IMG/VR virus record: IMGVR_UViG_3300028399_000030
Span: 1-22,734 of that record
Strand: one strand, 5' to 3'
DNA: 22,734 nt
From: a virus
Below, piece after piece: positions 19,494 to 22,734 of the stretch (positions within the stretch are counted from its first letter, which is position 1; each line of letters begins with the position of its first letter). Below the pieces are notes generated by a model that saw only the letters and a list, made by a program, of their open reading frames with translations, did no database searches and had not been told where the DNA came from. The translations under genes were made by a program, and so were the position numbers.

Positions 19494-20878
19494 GCCGCGT
19501 CCTCCTGTGGCTCCGTCGCCTCTTCGGCCGCATGTTCGGCAAGGCGGTAAAAGCGTTCCTGGAGGAAGGCGCGGTCCTCGTCGGTGAGGTCGCGCCCCGG
19601 GTAGTCGGCCGGGGAGAAGCCGAGCGCGTGGGCGAGGTAGTACAGCTCGGCACGATAGGCGGGGCCGGCGAGCTGGGTGATGGCGCAGTCGTAGGCCTCC
19701 GCCTCTAGCTGCGCGACCACGTCCTCCGGCACGGTCGCGACCGCGGCGATGGACGCGATGTGCGGCCGCACCTTGTCCATGATCGCAAAAGTGAAGTCGC
19801 CCGAAAGCGTACAGTCGTAGCTCTCACCGACCGGGGCACCGGCCAGGAGCCACAGCAGCAGGGCGCGGGCGTGGGGGCGCAGTCGCAGGCGGATCTGGGA
19901 CGCTAGCCAGGCGTCGAGGTCCTCGAGCAGGCGCTTGCGACGCGCTCCCTCGGCCTCCTGCTCCGGTGCCTCCCCGCGGACTTCCGGGGGGCCGGCATCG
20001 GGCTCCTCGCCGGCGCGGGCGGCCGCATCGGCCCGCTCGGCCGCCTCCCGCTCGGCCTCGGCCGCGGCCTGGGCCTCGGCTTCGGCCTGCTTCGCGTCGA
20101 AGCAGTCCTCATCCAGGCAGAAGACCTGCTGGTCGATCTGGCGCTTCTTGGTGCAGCCCTTGCAAGCCTTGGTGGGATCGAAGCGCACGTTCCAGGATGG
20201 CTCTCCATGGAAGGACAAGCGCGGGTGGTGCTGGTAGAAGAGGGCTGCCGTGTGCCGCTCCAGCGCCTCGACGGTGGGCGGGGCATCCTGCGCGTAGATC
20301 CACTCCCGGAGCTGCTCCAGCACGGGCCCGCTCGCCGCGGCGGTGAGGATCGCCCGCGCGTGGGCGGGAGCGAGGCGCTCCTCCCGGAGCAGATCCTTGG
20401 CCCACTCGGGCAGGTCGAGCAGCCGCATGAGGTTTGAGACCTGCGAGCGGCTCATGCGGATGCCGCGGGCCTCCAGGCGTCTGGGGATGTCCTTCACCTG
20501 CAGGCCGTGCTCGCGGACGAGTTTCTTGAGAAACGCGGCCCAGTCGAGGGGCGTCAGCGGCTGGGCGTGGTGGTTGTCGGCGGCCTGGTCCAGCAGGTGC
20601 TCGACCGGGTCGTCGGCGCCGCGGTCCTCGGCGAGCAGAACGGGAATGGTCTCGAGGCCGGCCATCCTGGCGGCCCGCCAGCGGCGCTCGCCGTGCTTGA
20701 TGACGTAGCCGTCCTCGGTCTCGAGGACGCGGATCGGGTTCTCGATGCCCCGGGCGGCGATGTCTTCTGCCAGGGCGTTCAGGGCCGCCTCGAGGAACTC
20801 GACGCGGGGCTGGCCCGGGTCGGGCCGGACCGCGTCGATCGGGACCTCTGTGACCTGGCCGGGGCGGAGGCCGCTCAC
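19490..20878 (-). CDS. ParB/RepB/Spo0J-family protein with cysteine cluster
   Basis: A 462-residue protein with GTG start overlapping the upstream stop (GTGA). The ParB N-terminal nuclease-like domain spans about 8-105, with box I PDPGQPR at 19-25 and box II GERRWRAARMAG at 63-74. A central HTH follows (about 127-160, RMSRSQVSNLMRLLDLP). Cysteines C239, C242, C254 and C259 form a zinc-cluster motif, then an Ala/Glu-rich linker (about 263-325) and a unique C-terminal domain. Long frames further upstream are shadow extensions. No ParA gene is nearby, so a classic partition pair is not seen. It may act in regulation, replication or episomal maintenance. Confidence 0.85.
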   Translation of the reverse strand: MSGLRPGQVTEVPIDAVRPDPGQPRVEFLEAALNALAEDIAARGIENPIRVLETEDGYVIKHGERRWRAARMAGLETIPVLLAEDRGADDPVEHLLDQAADNHHAQPLTPLDWAAFLKKLVREHGLQVKDIPRRLEARGIRMSRSQVSNLMRLLDLPEWAKDLLREERLAPAHARAILTAAASGPVLEQLREWIYAQDAPPTVEALERHTAALFYQHHPRLSFHGEPSWNVRFDPTKACKGCTKKRQIDQQVFCLDEDCFDAKQAEAEAQAAAEAEREAAERADAAARAGEEPDAGPPEVRGEAPEQEAEGARRKRLLEDLDAWLASQIRLRLRPHARALLLWLLAGAPVGESYDCTLSGDFTFAIMDKVRPHIASIAAVATVPEDVVAQLEAEAYDCAITQLAGPAYRAELYYLAHALGFSPADYPGRDLTDEDRAFLQERFYRLAEHAAEEATEPQEDAA

Positions 20879-21114
20879 GATGCCGCCCTCCGGGGGAAGA
20901 GCACGACCTGGGCGCCGTGGCCGTGCTCGTCCACGCGGCAGTGCGGGCAGCGCTCGCCACGCCCGACGTAGGTCGGGCCGGCGAGCGGGCATTCGTGATG
21001 CCAGATCAAGCCGACAGCGAGCGCCTTCTCGCGCCACCGGCGCAGGCGCTCGAGATTGCGGACGGCCTCCTCGGCCTTGCGGTGGAGCTCGGAGCTGGGT
21101 CCGTAGTGGGGCAT
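20875..21114 (-). CDS. Small Cys/His protein, first gene of the leftward operon
   Basis: A 79-residue protein with an AGGAGGAG site 6 nt before ATG. The first half is a helix (HRKAEEAVRNLERLRRWREKA), and the second half has H39-H40, C42, C56-P-H-C59 and H64/H66, a possible zinc ribbon. It is the first gene after the leftward promoter, where phages often place short regulators (for example antiterminators). No family recognised. Confidence 0.65.
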   Translation of the reverse strand: MPHYGPSSELHRKAEEAVRNLERLRRWREKALAVGLIWHHECPLAGPTYVGRGERCPHCRVDEHGHGAQVVLFPRRAAS

Positions 21115-21172
21115 GGCTGCTCCTCCTGGTAAACCGCCTGTGCGGGCTTCTCTCCGAGGGCCCTCAGAGCCG

Positions 21173-21228
21173 CCGCCCCGGCCCCGGGCCCGGCCCGTCG
21201 GAAAGCCCTCCTCATGGGGCCGGGGCGG
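21173..21228 (-). other. GC-rich leader hairpin upstream of the leftward operon
   Basis: In the leftward transcript, bases 21216-21228 pair perfectly with 21173-21185 (13 bp) around a 30-nt loop. The leader is about 120 nt long between the -10 box and the first ATG, and no longer ORF in it looks real. The structure could affect translation or processivity; this is inference. Confidence 0.35.
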
Positions 21229-21244
21229 GGCGGTTACGGGAGGG

Positions 21245-21273
21245 AATATAGCGAGTGCTATATCTCATGTCAA
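21245..21273 (-). promoter_or_regulatory. Leftward early promoter (sigma70-type)
   Basis: On the minus strand TTGACA (21268-21273) is followed by a 17-bp spacer and TATATT (21245-21250): full consensus -35, optimal spacing, five of six in the -10. It faces the leftward operon that starts at 21114. Both operators below overlap or flank it. Confidence 0.85.
21246..21263. promoter_or_regulatory. Operator 1, ATATAGCGAGTGCTATAT
   Basis: A perfect inverted repeat with 7-bp arms and a 4-bp centre covers the spacer and most of the -10 of the leftward promoter. It shares TAGCRAGYGCTA with operator 2. Such TAGC-N4-GCTA sites are the kind bound by phage CI-type repressors; the C-terminal part of one is encoded at the right end of the window. 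Confidence 0.75.
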
Positions 21274-21285
21274 TAGCAAGCGCTA
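21274..21285. promoter_or_regulatory. Operator 2, TAGCAAGCGCTA
   Basis: Second copy of the TAGC-N4-GCTA element, directly upstream of the -35, with centres 25 bp from operator 1. Two operators over one promoter suggest cooperative repression. Confidence 0.7.
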
Positions 21286-21393
21286 CATGATGACCCCACC
21301 TTCAGGGCCGGGCGGGCGGAGGGGGGGCCGATTAGCTGGCCAAAACCAGGGGAACAGCGCGCAATAACGTGGCGCGAAAATTGCATGAAACTT

Positions 21394-21434
21394 GATACCA
21401 AAATGGTGTCACAGTGATACCGCAATGCTATGAT
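21394..21434 (+). promoter_or_regulatory. Rightward promoter with extended -10 and overlapping operator repeats
   Basis: An extended -10, TG-C-TATGAT, lies at 21426-21434; GTGTCA at 21406-21411 is a possible -35 with a 17-bp spacer. The same stretch holds three alternating copies of a GATACC/GGTGTC element. Arms 21405-21412 and 21414-21421 form a near-perfect 17-bp palindrome, and 21394-21400 with 21404-21410 form another. It faces the three-gene cassette at 21517 and looks autoregulated. Confidence 0.6.
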
Positions 21435-21516
21435 TCAGCTCGCCACCCGCTTTGCCGAAAGCAACGACACGGGCGCTGAAAGGGCGTTTCCAGAGCGGCG
21501 ACAGGGGACAAGTCAG

Positions 21517-21879
21517 ATGGAAGAGAAAAAGGAGTCTCGGCAGAAGCTTCGATTCAAGTACGTTTTCGACGATGACTACAATCCCGTATACGCGAACGGC
21601 GCGTATGGAGGCGTGTCTCCGCGGGGTGAGATCGTGATCAACTTTTACCATGAACGGCCGGCTTTGCCGCGTGACACATTTCAGGGATTGTCGGTATCCG
21701 GGTTTCCTGAGGGCGCTGAAGAGGTGCCCGACGAAGTCTCAAGGACACTGATTCGCAAGGTTACGGCCGGCGTGGTAATGAACTACGACACCGCGAAAGC
21801 TGTCCATGAGTGGCTCGGTCGCCATCTGAGGCGTCTGGAACAGGCGAGGAAGGAGACCGGCAATGGTGGCGACCGTTGA
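21517..21879 (+). CDS. First gene of accessory cassette, unknown (possibly DUF3467-like)
   Basis: A 120-residue protein. ATG 21517 is chosen with a GGGG-rich site before it; an in-frame ATG at 21430 lies inside the promoter -10 and is unlikely. Motifs: KYVFDDDYNPVYANGAYGGVSP then RGEIVINFYHERPALPRD, and a C-terminal AGVVMNYDTAKAVHEWLGRHLRRLEQ. The Y-A-N...V-x-S/P...I-x-F and V-V-M-x-x-x-x-A-K-A-(x)-x-x-x-L layout resembles DUF3467-type proteins, but I am not certain. Gene overlaps the next by 17 nt. Lower GC than the operons on both sides. It may be a partner or regulator of the HicB/HicA-like pair. Confidence 0.6.
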   Translation: MEEKKESRQKLRFKYVFDDDYNPVYANGAYGGVSPRGEIVINFYHERPALPRDTFQGLSVSGFPEGAEEVPDEVSRTLIRKVTAGVVMNYDTAKAVHEWLGRHLRRLEQARKETGNGGDR

Positions 21880-22246
21880 GTTCTTGCAGACGTCAGCCCC
21901 CGGCATAAAGGCACCCGTGGAAGCAGGGACTTCGACCACGGAGCTCGAGGAGCAGCGAGTCCCGCTGGAGGTATGGGACGACTCGGACACGTTCGATCTC
22001 ATACTGGAAGTTCCGGGCAAAAGGCTAGTGCGCCCCATCGAAGCTCACGTCCAGTGGGATGAAGTCCATTGGCTTGCGACGACCGAGGTGGCGCCTCTTT
22101 ATGCAACAGGTGCGAGCAGGGAAGAGGCCGTTGAGAGTCTCGCCCATGAGATCGGAATGCTCATTGATGAGCTGGAAGAGATGGACGAGCGCGAGCCAGA
22201 GTGGGATCTCGTGCTGCAAAGGCTAAGGGAATATGTGGAGCGATGA
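21863..22246 (+). CDS. HicB-like antitoxin candidate
   Basis: A 127-residue protein with an AGGAG site 7 nt before its ATG. Residues about 35-105 have the HicB layout of alternating strands and one helix: LILEV, HVQWDEVHWLATTEVAPLYATGASREEAVESLAHEI, matching the family's W-x-A...L-P-x-x-x-A-x-G-x-(T/S)-x-E-E-A-x-x-x-L core. HicB proteins neutralise HicA toxins and often bind their own operator, which the repeats at 21394-21421 could provide. The N-terminal ~35 residues are extra, and there is no obvious C-terminal HTH. The gene precedes its toxin partner, the less common B-A order. ATGA overlap with the next gene. Confidence 0.55.
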   Translation: MVATVEFLQTSAPGIKAPVEAGTSTTELEEQRVPLEVWDDSDTFDLILEVPGKRLVRPIEAHVQWDEVHWLATTEVAPLYATGASREEAVESLAHEIGMLIDELEEMDEREPEWDLVLQRLREYVER

Positions 22247-22518
22247 CCCAATATTCTGGGCTTCGGATCAAGCAGATTTGCGAAAACAAGCTCGGGATCG
22301 AGTTCAGAAGTGGCCGCGGCAGCCACCGCAATGGCTGGTACGTGAGGAACGGTAGAAAGCTGAAGCGCATCACGGTGCCCTGCACGCGTGATGAAGTTCC
22401 CCCCAAGACCTTCGGAAGCATGGCGCGCCAGCTTGGCTTGAACAAAAGGGAGTTCGACGAGCTATTACGCTGCATCCTGGACGAGGATGAGTATTTTGCG
22501 CTGATCATGCACCGGTGA
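22243..22518 (+). CDS. HicA-like toxin candidate
   Basis: A 91-residue basic protein with a dsRBD-like HicA pattern: an N-terminal helix, then FRSGRGSHRNGWYVRNG with a Gly-Ser-His motif (H28), KRITVPCTRDEVPPKTFGSM with TVP and P-K-T-F, and a helix ending RQLGLNKREFDELL. In known HicA proteins the His after G-S is the catalytic residue for mRNA cleavage in translation. The C-terminal extension to 91 residues is longer than the classic 60-70. The ATG overlaps the previous stop (ATGA), giving coupled antitoxin and toxin synthesis. Divergent from classic HicA, so a related nuclease or inactive relative is possible. Confidence 0.55.
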   Translation: MTQYSGLRIKQICENKLGIEFRSGRGSHRNGWYVRNGRKLKRITVPCTRDEVPPKTFGSMARQLGLNKREFDELLRCILDEDEYFALIMHR

Positions 22519-22521
22519 TGG

Positions 22522-22540
22522 CGCGCGTTATGCGCGTTTC
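22522..22540 (+). terminator. Weak convergent terminator
   Basis: CGCGC (22522-22526) and GCGCG (22532-22536) pair around a 5-nt loop and are followed by TTTC. It lies between the rightward cassette and the convergent repressor gene, overlapping the repressor's last codons. The short T run makes it weak. Confidence 0.35.
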
Positions 22541-22734
22541 CCGTGCCACATGTAGATGACCTTGGCGATCACTTCGACGTCCGAGACGACCTGGTCGCGG
22601 TAGCGCGCGTTGTCGCTGATGAGCGCGATGCCGCCGGGGACGAACTGGAGGCGCTTGACGAGCAGGGCGCCCTCGAGGCGGACGACGTAGATCCCGTCGG
22701 TGAGCTCCTCGCGGGTGTAGGTGCGGCGCTCGAC
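22528..22734 (-). CDS. CI/LexA-type repressor, S24 peptidase C-terminal part (partial)
   Basis: The last 68 residues of a phage repressor; the gene runs off the right edge. The visible part has TDGIYVVRLEGALLVKRLQ, which contains the catalytic Lys of the S24 Ser-Lys dyad (residue 27 of the fragment, ALLVKRL), then VPGGIALISDN, YRDQVVSDVEVIAKVIYMWHGKRA, the typical end of CI-like repressors. This domain dimerises the repressor and self-cleaves in response to RecA during the SOS response. The catalytic Ser and the HTH lie outside the window. It likely binds the TAGC-N4-GCTA operators at 21246-21285. That pairing is inferred. Confidence 0.88.
   Translation of the reverse strand, partial: VERRTYTREELTDGIYVVRLEGALLVKRLQFVPGGIALISDNARYRDQVVSDVEVIAKVIYMWHGKRA

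Noticed and set aside
19490-20878. ParAB plasmid partition system
   Set aside because: Only a ParB-family gene is visible; no Walker-type ATPase or centromere-like iterons occur in the window, so only the single protein is reported.
21006-21215. Minus-strand 69-codon frame inside the leader of the leftward operon
   Set aside because: It overlaps the well-supported 79-residue gene out of frame and encodes Arg/Ala-rich low-complexity sequence.
21430-21516. Longer N-terminus for the first cassette gene starting at ATG 21430
   Set aside because: That codon lies inside the -10 box of the proposed promoter, so it could not be on the transcript; the ATG at 21517 begins the conserved-looking part.

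Overview
The window is almost entirely one temperate bacteriophage genome segment with a long-tailed (siphovirus, lambda/HK97-like) morphogenesis plan. The virion genes show a tail terminator, a tail tube, a programmed-frameshift tail chaperone pair and a tape measure, and no contractile sheath or baseplate wedge genes. The host should be a Gram-negative, GC-rich bacterium, most likely a proteobacterium. The lysis cassette ends in a nested Rz/Rz1 spanin pair whose outer member is a lipoprotein, which only makes sense with an outer membrane, and most genes have strongly G/C third codon positions. I cannot name the species.

Bases 1-16292 (+ strand) are one tightly packed late operon: the 3' part of the major capsid gene, a small unknown gene, head-tail connector and neck/tail-completion genes, tail tube, gpG/gpGT-type chaperones joined by a T-TTT-TTC slippery site, tape measure, distal tail and hub proteins, a tail-fibre module of visibly lower GC (about 9250-11930), a 16-repeat protein, further appendage genes, and the lysis genes (XhlA-like, M15 endolysin, several tiny membrane proteins, holin candidate, Rz/Rz1). 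Terminase, portal and protease genes would lie left of the window. Stop/start overlaps of the ATGA/TGATG type join most of these genes.

Bases 16293-16579 form the integration region. They hold a 23-nt copy of a tRNA 3' end (T-loop to CCA), a strong intrinsic terminator, a 10-bp direct repeat on either side of the core, and three helically phased octamers just before a tyrosine integrase (+ strand). Phage genes lie on both sides, so this looks like attP on a circular phage or episome (or a tandem lysogen) rather than a prophage end.

Bases 17524-21114 (- strand) are an early leftward operon: a small Cys/His protein, a ParB-family protein with a cysteine cluster, a small membrane protein, zinc-binding proteins, an Ea22-like protein, an HNH nuclease and an AlpA/excisionase-like regulator. 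It is driven by a near-consensus sigma70 promoter (-35 at 21268-21273, -10 at 21245-21250) covered by two matching operators, TAGCRAGYGCTA.

Bases 21361-22518 (+ strand) hold a lower-GC three-gene cassette with its own promoter and operator-like repeats: an unknown protein, a HicB-like protein and a HicA-like protein with a Gly-Ser-His motif. This cassette sits in the immunity region, between the leftward promoter and the C-terminal end of an S24/CI-type repressor (22528-22734, - strand, cut by the window edge). It is the best candidate for a less-described system: a lysogeny-linked toxin-antitoxin or superinfection-exclusion cassette with an extra leading gene.
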